A DNA stretch of 28,804 nucleotides from CAUTUX01 sp963532875 (GCA_963532875.1 CAUSLO010000013.1:1-28804); one strand, 5' to 3'; counted from the first letter of the stretch, positions 7,673 to 18,500 are shown. Notes: a model not told the origin generated them from the letters alone. Numbers and translations: made by a program.

Positions 7673-10141
7673 CTAATCTATTCTATCTGTCAATACTGGC
7701 ACTATTCCCTCAACCTTGAACTTACTCAATTGATCTCCAGGTGCTAGCCTCGTTAATACCTTTATGTCTTCAGTGTTAATTGTTCCTGTTTTTCTTGTTG
7801 TTATGAGCAAGATATCAAATGGTTCTCTGACGGTATCCAAGTATACTAATTCGTCCTTTACGACTTTTCCGTTATTAGTCTGTTCTAAAGGAACTAACTT
7901 CAAACCAACTTGTCCACGTCCACCCATTGCAAGTGTTGGAATGATTACTCTCTTAAAGTATCCATTTCTTGTCACAACAATGAGTTCTCCTTCATCTTTT
8001 ACAAAAACACCAAATGCTATTTTATCTTTTTCTTTTAGAGTTATACCCCTAACCCCTTGTGCTTTTTTGCCTTGAACGGATATTTCATTGACATCATATG
8101 ACAAAGTCATACCCCCTTCGGTTACTAAAAGCACCCTTGTTTCCTCTTCTTCGGTCTTTAGATCAACATTTAACAAGTCATCTCCTGGCACTAAAGTTAT
8201 TGCTGGAGTTATCTTTTTCACATTGCTAAATTCGGTTACGTCTGTTCTTTTTACTATTCCGCCCTTTGTAAAGAATACAAATTCCCCAACTGGCGTTGCG
8301 TTAAAGAAGAAATATTTAATTATCTTTTCGCTACTTTTTGCCTCATCGCACATATGGACTGTTGTTAGACCTTTATCTTTCCACTTTCTTTCTTTTATCT
8401 TTGCAAGGTCAACTTTGATTATATTTCCCTTATCTGTGAACCCAAATATTGTTCCTCTATTACTTACTGAAACTGCTTGAATTGGCAAGTCTTCTTTTTC
8501 ATAGTTGGTTAAGTCTGTTCTACCGATTGTATAACTTTTCTTTGGCATAAATTTTGTGAGCCCACTTGTATACAATACCAATACACCTTCAATATTCTCT
8601 TCAAGAACTTTTTGTTTAATTGCCTTTGCCTGTTCAGTTGTAATCTCTTGAGAAATTGCAGTTTGTCTTGGGGCATTATATTTCCCCTTTATTTCGCCTA
8701 ATTCTTTTTTCAAAACGTTGTATTGCTTTGCTTTAGATTTAATTACACTTAAGCAATATGCAATGGTTTTTTCTAGCCTTTCTAACTCTTCTTGCAATGT
8801 GTGGATTTCTAACTTAGTTAAGGATTTCAATCTCATGTCTACGATTGCCTGAGTTTGAACTTCGCTTAATCCAAATCTTTCAGCCAATCTTTCACGTGCA
8901 TGTGCCGTTGAGTCTGATGTTTTAATAATCTGAATTACTTCATCAATATTGTTAATTGCAATTAGCAAACCTTGTACAATTTCACGTCTTGCCTCTGCAA
9001 CCTTTAACTCATATTGGGTTCTATTTAAAATAATATTTCTTTGATATTCGATGTAGTGTTGAAGAATTGGAATTAATCCCAACAACTCAGGCTTACCATT
9101 TACGATTGTGAACATGTTGTATCCGAATGTTGTTTCAAGAGATGTCTTTTGATACAAGATATCTAAAATCCTTTCAATCCTTGCCTCTTTTTTGCAACGG
9201 ATTACTCCTCGCATTCCTAACTTGTCGCTTTCGTCTACAACTTCAATGATGTTGTCTAATTCTGCATACTTTCCAGATTCTTGCAACGCTTCAATTTCTT
9301 CAAGTATTTTCTGCTTTGTTGTTGTGTATGGAATTTCTGTCATTACAAGACATCTCTTCCCATTCTTTTCATTTTCAACTTTAACTGTTGCTCTTACTCT
9401 TACTTTTCCATTACCTGTTTTATATATATCAACAAAAGAGTCATCTTGATATACAAGTCCCCCAGTTGGGAAGTCGGGTCCTTTGATAATCTCTAACAAC
9501 TCCTCAACTGTTATGTTTGGATTTTCAATCATTGCAATTGTTGCGTCAATTGTCTCTCCCAAGTTGTGTGGTGGAATATTTGTTGCGATACCAACGGCAA
9601 TACCTGAGGTGCCATTAACCAGCAAGTTCGGAAATCTGCCTGGAAGTGTAACTGGTTCTTCCCTACTGTCATCAAAGTTCAATGACCACTGAATTGTTTC
9701 TTTATCAATATCTCTCAATAACTCAAGGGCAAGATTTTCAAGTCTACATTCTGTGTACCTATATGCTGCTGGTGGGTCTCCATCAATTGATCCAAAATTA
9801 CCTTGACCTTCAATTAACTTCATCCTCATTGAGAAAGGCTGTGCCATTCTTGCAAGAGCGTCATATACTGAACTATCTCCATGTGGGTGATACTTAGCCA
9901 AAACGTCTCCGATTGTTGTTGCACATTTCTTGTATGGTTTGTCAGGGTGTAACCCCATTTGGTACATAGAGTATAGGATTCTTCGTTGAACTGGTTTTAA
10001 CCCATCTTCAATTCTTGGAACTGCTCTGTTCAATATTACGTGTTCTGAATATGGAAGCATTGCATTATGCAAAACCTGGTCAAGACTTTGTTCTATAATC
10101 TCTTCGTTGTATATTATTTCTTCTTCTTTTTTCTTAGCCAT
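7673..10141 (-). CDS. parC: Type IIA DNA topoisomerase A subunit, ParC-like (topoisomerase IV)
   Basis: This is the DNA cleavage and religation subunit, 822 residues. The active-site Tyr is Tyr129 (AAYRYTECRL). The winged-helix QRDR reads HPHGDSSVYD, with Ser90 and Asp94 at the positions of E. coli GyrA Ser83 and Asp87, so quinolone-sensitive residues are intact. The C-terminal half forms the beta-pinwheel. I see no GyrA box (QRRGGKG type) in its first blade; the stretch is IKERKWKDKG, like the 'WKD.G' of ParC. This favours topoisomerase IV over gyrase, but the call is not certain because gyrase is not in the window for comparison. The gene overlaps the B-subunit gene by 8 bases, with AAGGGAAG upstream of the ATG at 10141. 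Confidence 0.9.
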   Translation of the reverse strand: MAKKKEEEIIYNEEIIEQSLDQVLHNAMLPYSEHVILNRAVPRIEDGLKPVQRRILYSMYQMGLHPDKPYKKCATTIGDVLAKYHPHGDSSVYDALARMAQPFSMRMKLIEGQGNFGSIDGDPPAAYRYTECRLENLALELLRDIDKETIQWSLNFDDSREEPVTLPGRFPNLLVNGTSGIAVGIATNIPPHNLGETIDATIAMIENPNITVEELLEIIKGPDFPTGGLVYQDDSFVDIYKTGNGKVRVRATVKVENEKNGKRCLVMTEIPYTTTKQKILEEIEALQESGKYAELDNIIEVVDESDKLGMRGVIRCKKEARIERILDILYQKTSLETTFGYNMFTIVNGKPELLGLIPILQHYIEYQRNIILNRTQYELKVAEARREIVQGLLIAINNIDEVIQIIKTSDSTAHARERLAERFGLSEVQTQAIVDMRLKSLTKLEIHTLQEELERLEKTIAYCLSVIKSKAKQYNVLKKELGEIKGKYNAPRQTAISQEITTEQAKAIKQKVLEENIEGVLVLYTSGLTKFMPKKSYTIGRTDLTNYEKEDLPIQAVSVSNRGTIFGFTDKGNIIKVDLAKIKERKWKDKGLTTVHMCDEAKSSEKIIKYFFFNATPVGEFVFFTKGGIVKRTDVTEFSNVKKITPAITLVPGDDLLNVDLKTEEEETRVLLVTEGGMTLSYDVNEISVQGKKAQGVRGITLKEKDKIAFGVFVKDEGELIVVTRNGYFKRVIIPTLAMGGRGQVGLKLVPLEQTNNGKVVKDELVYLDTVREPFDILLITTRKTGTINTEDIKVLTRLAPGDQLSKFKVEGIVPVLTDRID

Positions 10142-12116
10142 TTATATTCTTCCCTTTTTCTATTTCTGCATTTGCCATAAAGTTATCTACTTTATTAAAG
10201 TTGGCATGTTCGTTGATATAGTCTTTTCTTATCTTAGAATCATCACCCATTAATATCGTCATGCGTTCTTCGGCTTCTAAGGCGTCTTCAATTTCTACTC
10301 TAATTAATTTCCTATTTGCAGGATCCATTGTTGTTTCCCATAACTGAGATGGGTTCATTTCTCCCAATCCTTTAAATCTCTGAAGTTTAACTCCTCGTCC
10401 CAATTTCTTTTTTGCATCTTCAAGTGCTTCGTCGTCATAGCAGTATATTGACTTCTTACTTGTTTCAACTTTGTACAAAGGTGGCATTCCGATATATACA
10501 TGACCATGTTCAATTAGTTTCTTCATTTTTCTATAGAAGAAGGTCAACAACAACGCCCTAATGTGTCCACCGTCTTGGTCAGCATCAGATAAAATTATTA
10601 TCTTGTCATATTTCAAGCCACTTATATCAAAATCTCTATCAATACCTGTTCCCAATGCAGCGATTATAGTCTTCAATTCTTCATTAGCAAGAATCTTCTC
10701 CATTTTGGCTTTTTCAACATTGAGTGGTTTACCCCTCAAAGGTAATATTGCTTGAAACAAACTATCTCTTGCGTCTTTAGCACTTCCTCCTGCTGAGTTA
10801 CCTTCAACTATAAATAACTCATTCTTAGTTGCGTCCTTACCTCTGCAAGCCATCAACTTTCCAAGCAACTTCATTCCTGCTAACTTATTTTGCTTTCTTG
10901 AAATATCTCTTGCTCTCATTGCTGCTTCTCTAGTCTTTGCAGCACCAAGTGCTTTAGTTATGATTTTTTCAAATGATTGTTTGTTTATCTTCTTAGATAA
11001 CTCCTCATCCAATTTCTCGCAAAGGATACTTTCGACTTTTTTCTTTATTTCTGGGTTTCCCAACTTAGACTTGGTCTGACCATCAAATTCAGGGTTTGCC
11101 ATCTTTATTGAGACTATGGCTACCATACCTTCTCTATAGTCATCGCCTGTTAGGTTGCTTTGTTTTTCTTTCAACAAATTGTTTTTTCTTGCAAAGTCAT
11201 TAAACGTCTTTGTTGTTGCGGCTTTAAATCCAACTTCATGTGTTCCACCGTCTGCCGTAGGTACATTGTTTACAAATGAATACAACTGTTCGCTATAACT
11301 TTCCTCAACATATTGAATGGCAGTGTATAACTCAAAGTCATCATATTTAACTTCAATATATATTGGCTTTTCAAACAAGACATTTTTGCCCCTATTCATT
11401 TTTACAAGATAGTCGCTAATGCCTTTGCTTGAATAGAAATCAATATCTTTACCTTTTCCGCCCTGCAATACAGATCTCGAATCCTTCACTTTAAAATGAA
11501 TTTCTTTATTCAAATATGACAACATTCTTAACTTGTCATGTATTATTTCAAAACTGAACTTCTCTTCTTTAAATACTCTTTTATCTGGTTTGAACTTAAC
11601 TGCTGTGCCTTGTTTTGTAGATTTGCCTACAACTTCAAGTTTTCCATCTGGAACGCCACTTTTAATTGTTTTACCTTGTTCAATTGCTCTAAACTTTATA
11701 TAGTGTTCATTACCATCTCTGTGTACTCTAACCTCAAGCCATTCAGAAAGGGCATTTGCAACAGATGCTCCAACGCCATGCAAACCACCAGAGAATTTGT
11801 ATGCTCCACCTCCAAACTTTCCGCCAGCATGCAACTTGGTGAAGATTATCTCAACACCTGACATCTTTTGTTTCTTATCAATGTCTACTGGCATTCCTCG
11901 TCCGTTATCAGTTACTTCAACGACATTGTCGTCAAATAACTCAACGGTTAGGGTATCACCATATCCATTTGCTAACTCATCTGTACTGTTATCAATTATT
12001 TCCCACAAAATATGGTGAAGACCCTTTGAGCCAGTTCCACCAATATACATTCCTGGTCGAACACGAACAGCTTCAATACCTTCTAGCGTGGATAAGTCTT
12101 TTGTTGTATATGACAT
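10134..12116 (-). CDS. parE: Type IIA DNA topoisomerase B subunit, ParE-like (topoisomerase IV)
   Basis: This is the ATPase subunit, 660 residues. The GHKL ATPase motifs are WEIIDNSTDE (Glu39 as general base, Asn43 for Mg2+), DNGRGMP (70-76) and GGLHGVG (110-116). The toprim metal centre is formed by Glu438 in VEGNSAGGSAK and Asp511, Asp513 and Asp515 in SDADQDGGH. The residue two after the catalytic Glu is Asn440, where nearly all relatives have Asp. The GVGASVANALSEWL stretch resembles ParE more than GyrB, in line with the partner gene. The ATG at 12116 follows GGAG. It is the first gene of a probable five-gene operon (parE, parC, DUF1846, pepF, membrane protein). Confidence 0.9.
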   Translation of the reverse strand: MSYTTKDLSTLEGIEAVRVRPGMYIGGTGSKGLHHILWEIIDNSTDELANGYGDTLTVELFDDNVVEVTDNGRGMPVDIDKKQKMSGVEIIFTKLHAGGKFGGGAYKFSGGLHGVGASVANALSEWLEVRVHRDGNEHYIKFRAIEQGKTIKSGVPDGKLEVVGKSTKQGTAVKFKPDKRVFKEEKFSFEIIHDKLRMLSYLNKEIHFKVKDSRSVLQGGKGKDIDFYSSKGISDYLVKMNRGKNVLFEKPIYIEVKYDDFELYTAIQYVEESYSEQLYSFVNNVPTADGGTHEVGFKAATTKTFNDFARKNNLLKEKQSNLTGDDYREGMVAIVSIKMANPEFDGQTKSKLGNPEIKKKVESILCEKLDEELSKKINKQSFEKIITKALGAAKTREAAMRARDISRKQNKLAGMKLLGKLMACRGKDATKNELFIVEGNSAGGSAKDARDSLFQAILPLRGKPLNVEKAKMEKILANEELKTIIAALGTGIDRDFDISGLKYDKIIILSDADQDGGHIRALLLTFFYRKMKKLIEHGHVYIGMPPLYKVETSKKSIYCYDDEALEDAKKKLGRGVKLQRFKGLGEMNPSQLWETTMDPANRKLIRVEIEDALEAEERMTILMGDDSKIRKDYINEHANFNKVDNFMANAEIEKGKNING

Positions 12117-12150
12117 TATTTACTCCAAAATTTTATTCTAACAATATAAA

Positions 12151-12179
12151 AATATACCATATGTGGAAGTAAAATTCAA
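12151..12179 (-). promoter_or_regulatory. Promoter for the topoisomerase operon
   Basis: On the minus strand TTGAAT (12179-12174) and TATATT (12156-12151) are 17 bases apart. The predicted start gives a leader of roughly 28 bases carrying GGAG before the parE ATG. It is the best sigma-A-like match in the divergent gap 12117-12320. Confidence 0.6.
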
Positions 12180-12285
12180 AGGAAAAAATTCGCACATTTC
12201 CCTTCTGCCCCGCCCTTATTTCCCAAATATTAGCGGATTAGACATACTGTTATAACTCAACCATTGAATATATGCCTTCTTCCTA

Positions 12286-12313
12286 TTGTTTTTTAAATTT
12301 ACAAGTATATAAT
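12286..12313 (+). promoter_or_regulatory. Promoter of the MMPL gene, placed for a leaderless mRNA
   Basis: TATAAT at 12308-12313 is a perfect -10 box with TTGTTT (12286-12291) 16 bases upstream. Transcription should begin about 7 bases after the -10 box, near 12320, which coincides with the GTG start codon at 12321. Confidence 0.55.
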
Positions 12314-12320
12314 ATTAAAT

Positions 12321-14780
12321 GTGGGTAAGAAAATTGTACAACTTAGATGGTTTTTTTTGATAATTTTTGCCTTATTGTTGGTATTTTCTGGCATCATTTT
12401 GCCCAAAATGATATCGAAGGTTAATTACGATTTGACCTCATATTTACCAAAGGGATACTCCACTCGTGAAGGATACAATTTTTTAAAAAACTTCAATATT
12501 CACGGTGATATCGAAATCGGCGTTGAAGGCACAGAATCCTCTGTTAAGCGTACAGTATCAGAAATAAAAAAAATCAAAGGCGTTACTGGCGTTAATTGGT
12601 CTGGCGACCTGTCTTACCTAGAAAAATTAGGTGTATATGACCTATCAGACCCACAACAACTACAGAAATACAATTCAATACGTTCAATCCTTACGGACGC
12701 ACCTATCGTTTCGGATAACAAGACACACAACTATGTATTACTTGTAACCTTGAACTCTGCTCCTTCAAATCCTGAATCTATAAAGATATTTCAACAAGTA
12801 CGAAAAATCCTCAATTCAGAATTCGGTAACAAGTTTGCTTTATTCGGCATGACTGAACAAGCAAGTGCATTATTTGATAGCGTATTTAACGAAATAGTCC
12901 GTTATATGCTAATTGGAGGAATTGTTGTTCTAATAATCCTACTCGCCACTACAAGTTCATTTATTGAGCCACTTATTCTACTGCTCACTCTTGCCATATC
13001 AATATTTATCAATTTAGCAACTAACGTAATATTCAAGTCAACATCAATCATTACATTCTCGTGTACGGCAATACTTCAACTTGGGCTAAGTATGGATTAT
13101 GCGATATTCCTACTTCACAAATATAAGGATGAACTTAAAAAGCACTCTACTTCAAAAATTGCACTAGCGAACGCAATCCCAAAATCTAGCCGTGCAATTC
13201 TTACTTCAGCACTTACAACAATTGGTGGTTTTTTATCATTACTTGCCATGAGATTTTCTATTGGCTACGATCTAGGTCTCTCCTTAGCAAAAGGAATACT
13301 CTGTTCATGCCTAACAGTCTTACTTTTACAGCCAGCACTAATAATATTGCTCAACAAACCAGCAAGGGCTACACAGCATAAGGCAGTTAATATATCTTTC
13401 AAGAGACCTATAAAGAAGGCAATTGCATATCGTCCAGTATTGGCAATTATATTTTTAATAGCCTTTATGCCAATGTTCTTTGCAACAAAGAATTTACAAT
13501 ATAAATACGTACACTTCCTACCAGCAAAGCAAGACACTACCACCCGATACAAAATGGCTGAAAGAATGGGCAATCAAGTTATGTTCCTTACTCCTAACGA
13601 AGCCCCTTCAGAAGATAGATTCCTAATTGAAGAGAACTACAAGTTCTTAGAGGAAATAAAGAAAATAAAGGGCGTTGATGCGGTTTTAGGTATATATGCA
13701 CAACTTCCAAAAAATACAGAAATTAAGGGGGAGAATATACTCAAATTGATGAAAGATAACGGATTAGCAAAAGACTTAAGCGAATCAGAACTTGCTCTGG
13801 CTGAACGTTTTTTAAATGGCAACAAGTTCACTCTTAATGACTTATTCACTTACAACAAAACATTCCCTCAATTAATGCCTCAAGAATTGAAACAAGTAAC
13901 GGCAAAAGGTTATGTACTATACACGATTGGGATAAATCCAAAGTATGATATTGAAAGCAAAGAATGTTTTGAAATTTTAGATCAAATTCAAAAGAAAGCA
14001 GATGAGATATTCGGGAAATACGGAAAGGTATACTCAACTGGAACAGCAAGGGCCGCATACGATTTTGCCAAGGTTACCCCTAAGGATTTCTTAGTTGTTT
14101 CATTGGTTTCAATTACAGTAATCTTGCTACTGCTCATCCTTTCATTGCGTAACATAAAGTTCTCAATTCTACTTGTTGCTATAATCCAATTCGGTATTTG
14201 GTTGAATCTAGTACTCCAATTTATTTCAGGCGGAACAGTAAACTTTATGGCATATCTTTTCATCACTGCTGTACAATTAGGGGCGACAGTTGACTACGGA
14301 ATACTAGTCTCAACTAAATACCTCAAAAACAGAAAACGCTATGCTCCAACTGGAAGTGCATACGTCGCAGCAAAAACCTCCACAATGTCAGTATTAACTT
14401 CTGCTCTCATAATGATTGGAGCATGTTTAAGTGTCTACTTTATTTCTACTAACCTAGTAATCAAAGAAATGATGATGTTGATTGCTCGTGGGTCATTTAT
14501 TAGCACATGTCTAGTTCTATTCCTACTACCAGCAATGCTTGTCCTATTAGACAAAAAACGTATCTTTGATATACACCCAGAAGGTACATTCATTTCAAAG
14601 CATCACCGAAAGACTAAATTCATCAAAAGATGCCAGCATGACTTCACTCCAAATCAAGAAGTTAATCTTCCAATCTTAAAAGAACCAAACGGTGAAGAAA
14701 TCTTACTTGCCCTACAAAATGGCGTTGATATCAACAATACCCGTAAACTTAACCGTTTTATAAAATCGCTATATAACTAA
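12321..14780 (+). CDS. MMPL/RND-superfamily membrane transporter
   Basis: The 819-residue protein has the two-fold RND plan: a TM segment at 10-28, a large external domain (about 30-190), then clustered TM segments with the MMPL signature LGLSMDYAIFLLHKYKDE (254-271), and the same pattern again (QLGATVDYGILVSTKYL) around Asp658-Tyr659. These Asp-Tyr sites are the probable proton-relay positions. Family members export lipids, fatty acids or drugs, or serve in cell-envelope assembly; the substrate here is unknown. A hydrophilic, probably cytosolic tail follows the last TM segment, from about 745. The start is GTG at 12321. No Shine-Dalgarno sequence precedes it and no other in-frame start lies before the first TM segment. 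The stop overlaps the convergent nadE by 4 bases. Confidence 0.88.
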   Translation: MGKKIVQLRWFFLIIFALLLVFSGIILPKMISKVNYDLTSYLPKGYSTREGYNFLKNFNIHGDIEIGVEGTESSVKRTVSEIKKIKGVTGVNWSGDLSYLEKLGVYDLSDPQQLQKYNSIRSILTDAPIVSDNKTHNYVLLVTLNSAPSNPESIKIFQQVRKILNSEFGNKFALFGMTEQASALFDSVFNEIVRYMLIGGIVVLIILLATTSSFIEPLILLLTLAISIFINLATNVIFKSTSIITFSCTAILQLGLSMDYAIFLLHKYKDELKKHSTSKIALANAIPKSSRAILTSALTTIGGFLSLLAMRFSIGYDLGLSLAKGILCSCLTVLLLQPALIILLNKPARATQHKAVNISFKRPIKKAIAYRPVLAIIFLIAFMPMFFATKNLQYKYVHFLPAKQDTTTRYKMAERMGNQVMFLTPNEAPSEDRFLIEENYKFLEEIKKIKGVDAVLGIYAQLPKNTEIKGENILKLMKDNGLAKDLSESELALAERFLNGNKFTLNDLFTYNKTFPQLMPQELKQVTAKGYVLYTIGINPKYDIESKECFEILDQIQKKADEIFGKYGKVYSTGTARAAYDFAKVTPKDFLVVSLVSITVILLLLILSLRNIKFSILLVAIIQFGIWLNLVLQFISGGTVNFMAYLFITAVQLGATVDYGILVSTKYLKNRKRYAPTGSAYVAAKTSTMSVLTSALIMIGACLSVYFISTNLVIKEMMMLIARGSFISTCLVLFLLPAMLVLLDKKRIFDIHPEGTFISKHHRKTKFIKRCQHDFTPNQEVNLPILKEPNGEEILLALQNGVDINNTRKLNRFIKSLYN

Positions 14781-15502
14781 TCTAAAAATTTAAATGGCAT
14801 TCTCTTTTTGTGAGCAGTTAGCCTTTTATATCTTTCAATTTTTTCTTTGTCTTTCTCACTAATTAAATCACCTTTAATATAGCCATTAATTGCGTTATAT
14901 GATACGCCTAAATCTTGTTCATCTGTTTGTCCTTCATATAACCCAGCAGATGGTGCTTTTGTTTGTATACCTACTGGAATTGGCTTTAAATTGGCAAAAT
15001 ATTTCAGATGGGCATATACCTCATCGCTAGTTAGGTCAGAAATTGGATTAAAATCACATCCACTATCTCCCCACTTTGTGAAGTATCCTACTAAAGCCTC
15101 AGACCTATTCGTTGTCCCAGCAACAAGATATCCCTTACTTTGTGCAATTGCATATAACGTGGTCATTCTTAACCTTGGAGCAATATTTCTCTTCGATTCC
15201 TCGCTGACTGTATCGTTAATCTTTTCAAGTAACAATTCCCTAACTTCTGTGAGGTCAACTCTCTTTTGTTCAATTTCAAATATCTCACCCAATTCTATGG
15301 CATCCCTATTATCATTCTCCAAAAACGTACCACAAGGCATGATAACCCCAAGAACATTCTCAGTTGCTAATTTGCAAAGAATACTAACCAACGCCGAATC
15401 CTTGCCTCCACTGTTGCCATATACAATTCCCTTTGCCCTAGTCTCATCAAGCAACTCTTGAATAATTTTTACTCGTTTTCTAACTGATTTTTCTATATCC
15501 AT
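14777..15502 (-). CDS. nadE: NH3-dependent NAD+ synthetase
   Basis: It makes NAD+ from nicotinic acid adenine dinucleotide, ATP and ammonia, the last step of NAD synthesis. The 241 residues contain the N-type ATP pyrophosphatase loop SGGKDS (31-36), the substrate region AGTTNRSEALVGYFTKWGD, and PSAGLYEGQTDEQDLGVSY near the C-terminus, all typical of NadE. There is no glutaminase domain, so ammonia must come from elsewhere. I chose the ATG at 15502, which follows AAGGAAGGG, over the ATG at 15532, which has no ribosome binding site. It lies about 50 bases after the giant surface-protein gene. I found no convincing promoter in that gap, so it may be cotranscribed with it. Confidence 0.95.
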   Translation of the reverse strand: MDIEKSVRKRVKIIQELLDETRAKGIVYGNSGGKDSALVSILCKLATENVLGVIMPCGTFLENDNRDAIELGEIFEIEQKRVDLTEVRELLLEKINDTVSEESKRNIAPRLRMTTLYAIAQSKGYLVAGTTNRSEALVGYFTKWGDSGCDFNPISDLTSDEVYAHLKYFANLKPIPVGIQTKAPSAGLYEGQTDEQDLGVSYNAINGYIKGDLISEKDKEKIERYKRLTAHKKRMPFKFLD

Positions 15503-15552
15503 ATTCCCTTCCTTAAAGTATATATAATTCATAACATAAATCTATATAATAT

Positions 15553-18500
15553 TTACATAACTACTACTGGTCTGACGCCCATTATTACTTCGGTATTGTC
15601 CCGAGGTATAATTCTCCCTCCTGAAGTAATATAATAGGTAAAGTATGATGCTATGCTAGGGTCTCTACTTGCTGTCTTAAGATACTCTCTATACTTCGTA
15701 CTTCTAAATACATTAAACCCTATCTCTGTTCCATTTATTCCCCTAATTCCTTCAAAATTATCAAATATAAAATTTGCATAATCTGTTGTCTTTATATGTT
15801 TTAGAGAATCATTTTCTCCATCATACGCAAAGGCACCAGGCAGTTCACGTTTGTAAATTTCTTCTCGACCCCCAAACTTTGGTAAATCTACACTTGTAAC
15901 GCCCATCTTTGGTTTAACTAGTTTTTCTAAATACTCTTTTGCATACGAACTTCCATATATATTTGAATCAACCTTCCCATTATCAAAGAATGTCATTTCT
16001 ATTGTATTTATACTCCATTTTTGCTCTGAATCACCTCTCGCTGGAAATTCTTCTAATTCAACTGGCTCAAATAAGAAATCCCTTACTGTACCATCTCTTA
16101 GTTTAAGTTGTTCGTATTTTTCTCCCTTGTGCCATATAATTGTTGTCTCTACAGTTCCATACTTAAGATTGGTATAATATTTATTTTTGTTTACCGCTCC
16201 AGAAACTGTTTTTTGTGTTTGAGGGTATGTTCCTTTATATTTTTCATCTAGTTCTTTATCAGAAAGTTGTTCAAATATAGCATTAACTTCATACTTAATC
16301 CCTAACTCAGTTATAACTGGATCTTTATCATATTTCGCAAATCTCGCTTCCTTCTGTGTTCCTATGGCGTAAAACTTACCATCTACTTTGATAGGCTTTA
16401 TAGTATATGGTAGATGTTGGTTTGAAATTAGAAATCTAAAACTGTTATTGTGTCCAACACCTGATATCTCACCATCCTCATATCTTAAATTCTCACCATT
16501 AATAGATGGAAAATTAACTATGACCTCAGTATATTCTTTTTTCATGACAGCACGTAAAATAATGTCTTCTGTAAGTTTTAGACCTTTAAATTTGAATTCT
16601 TTTCCATTAGAATCAATCCAACCTTTAAACTTTCTGCCATCTGCATCGTCTTTACAATCTATATTTTCATTATCCGCAAATTCATATTCGTAACGATATG
16701 TTAACACTTTATGATGCAAATCCTTTTTAACAACTCCTCTGGTGTTATATAAATTTAGATCTGTATCTGTAATGAATGTGATTGTTCTTAGATGACGTTT
16801 AAAATAAACTTGTACGGTTGTTCCGCTATTAGTAACCGTTATCGGTTCATCTCTAGTTAATTCTTTATCATTGCATTTATACACAATATTATTAGTGTCA
16901 ACGCCTGGAGTACTATGCACCATTGAAACAATTTCGTCTTCAATATCTTTTACCGCAAAAGTCTCTCCTTCCTTTTTCTTTAGTTTAAAGATATACTCTG
17001 ACGAATGCACATCATAGTCGTCTCCAAATGTTTTTTGAATGTAAAATCTTGCTTTAATTTTGTATCTTTTAAAGATAATCGCAACTTCTGCGTAGAAGCC
17101 TTGATAGTCCTCATTGATTGAAAGCAAATAGTCATCTCCTACTTTATCAATTCTTCCTACATTTGAAACCTTGCCTTCTATGTCATCTAAATATAAATTC
17201 TCATAGTCCACATTTGAAAGATATCCACTTCTTGTATATGCCGTAAGGTCTGGCTTTTTGTTATTATCTTGTTCCCCACGTAAGAAATAATCTCCTTCAA
17301 TTCCACTAGGTGGTGTATATTTGTATGGCCCTTTAAGTACTCCATTATCTGGGTGATGTGTTGTATAAGTGCCGTCTTCATTTTCAGTGCGAATTATTAC
17401 ATTTACTCTTGTGTAGTTTCTATCTCCAAATACTGGTATTAGTGTAATGTCTGCTGCTGGCATGATTAAATCTGCAGCAATAGTCTTTCCGTTTTTATCT
17501 TTAATATATTCTATCAATGATGAAGAAATATTAACCATTTGGTTTGTAACTGGGTCTTTATATCTCCATTTCCAGAAACTTATGAACTCACTTGTGTTAA
17601 TTGGGACTGGAATCCTTACTTTGTGTAGATACCATCCCCTACTTGGGGCAATATCTTTATCCTTAAATGCACTTCCTCCCATTGCATATTCAATTTTGTA
17701 TTGCTTTGGTCGATAATATATTCTTACGTTACTGTCTCTGCTTAAACCAATTTGTTCATGCGTTAATTTTGTAAAAGGAACTTCTGTTTTATTTCCTCTT
17801 TTGTCGTCTATTACAATTTTATATATCTCATATGAAGGATTGTCTTTCAATAACTCTTTGGGATATTTTAGTTTTATTATTTCCTCTTTTAGTTTAAGAA
17901 GGTGTTTGCCTTCATCAGAAATTTCTTCATATGCTAAAGTATCTGTTTTACTTGGAATATTGTATCCTAACTGACCAAGTCCACGTTTTTCAAAATGTTC
18001 TTGAATGTTTGCTTGCTCTTTATATAGCTTAGCGATGTTGTCTGGTACACCGTCTTCATTATAATTGAAGTCAATATCGTACGAAACAGCACTTCTAAAC
18101 CGTTCAATATATGCTTCAAACTTATTTACATCCGTCTTACTTATAACGGTATTTGATTCACCATATATATCCTTACTAATCAATTTAAAATTAAATACTT
18201 CTTTATAACTCTTTAACAACGTTGACTCATGATTCTTAGCCAACTTATCTTTAATTTCTTCTGCGATTGCGTCTTTTAATTCTGCAAAGTTGTATCTTTG
18301 ACCAAATTCGGTTTTTATTGCACATATAAAATCATATTTAAGATTATATTTTTTACTTTTGCCGTTATCATCAACGTCTTTCTTTCCGTTTGTGTTATCA
18401 CCAAGATAGGTAGTTACATACATATAAACTAACCTATCCCAAACTGGGTATAACTCAATTAATTTTTCTTCCCCTCTTAAATCTTCGTTACGGTATTTAG

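Noticed and set aside
12219..12227. TTTCCCAA motif shared by the gaps at 12219, 28758 and (inverted) 20735
   Set aside because: The same 8-mer also occurs inside coding sequence (for example near 11056 and 19218), so it is not specific to the intergenic regions.
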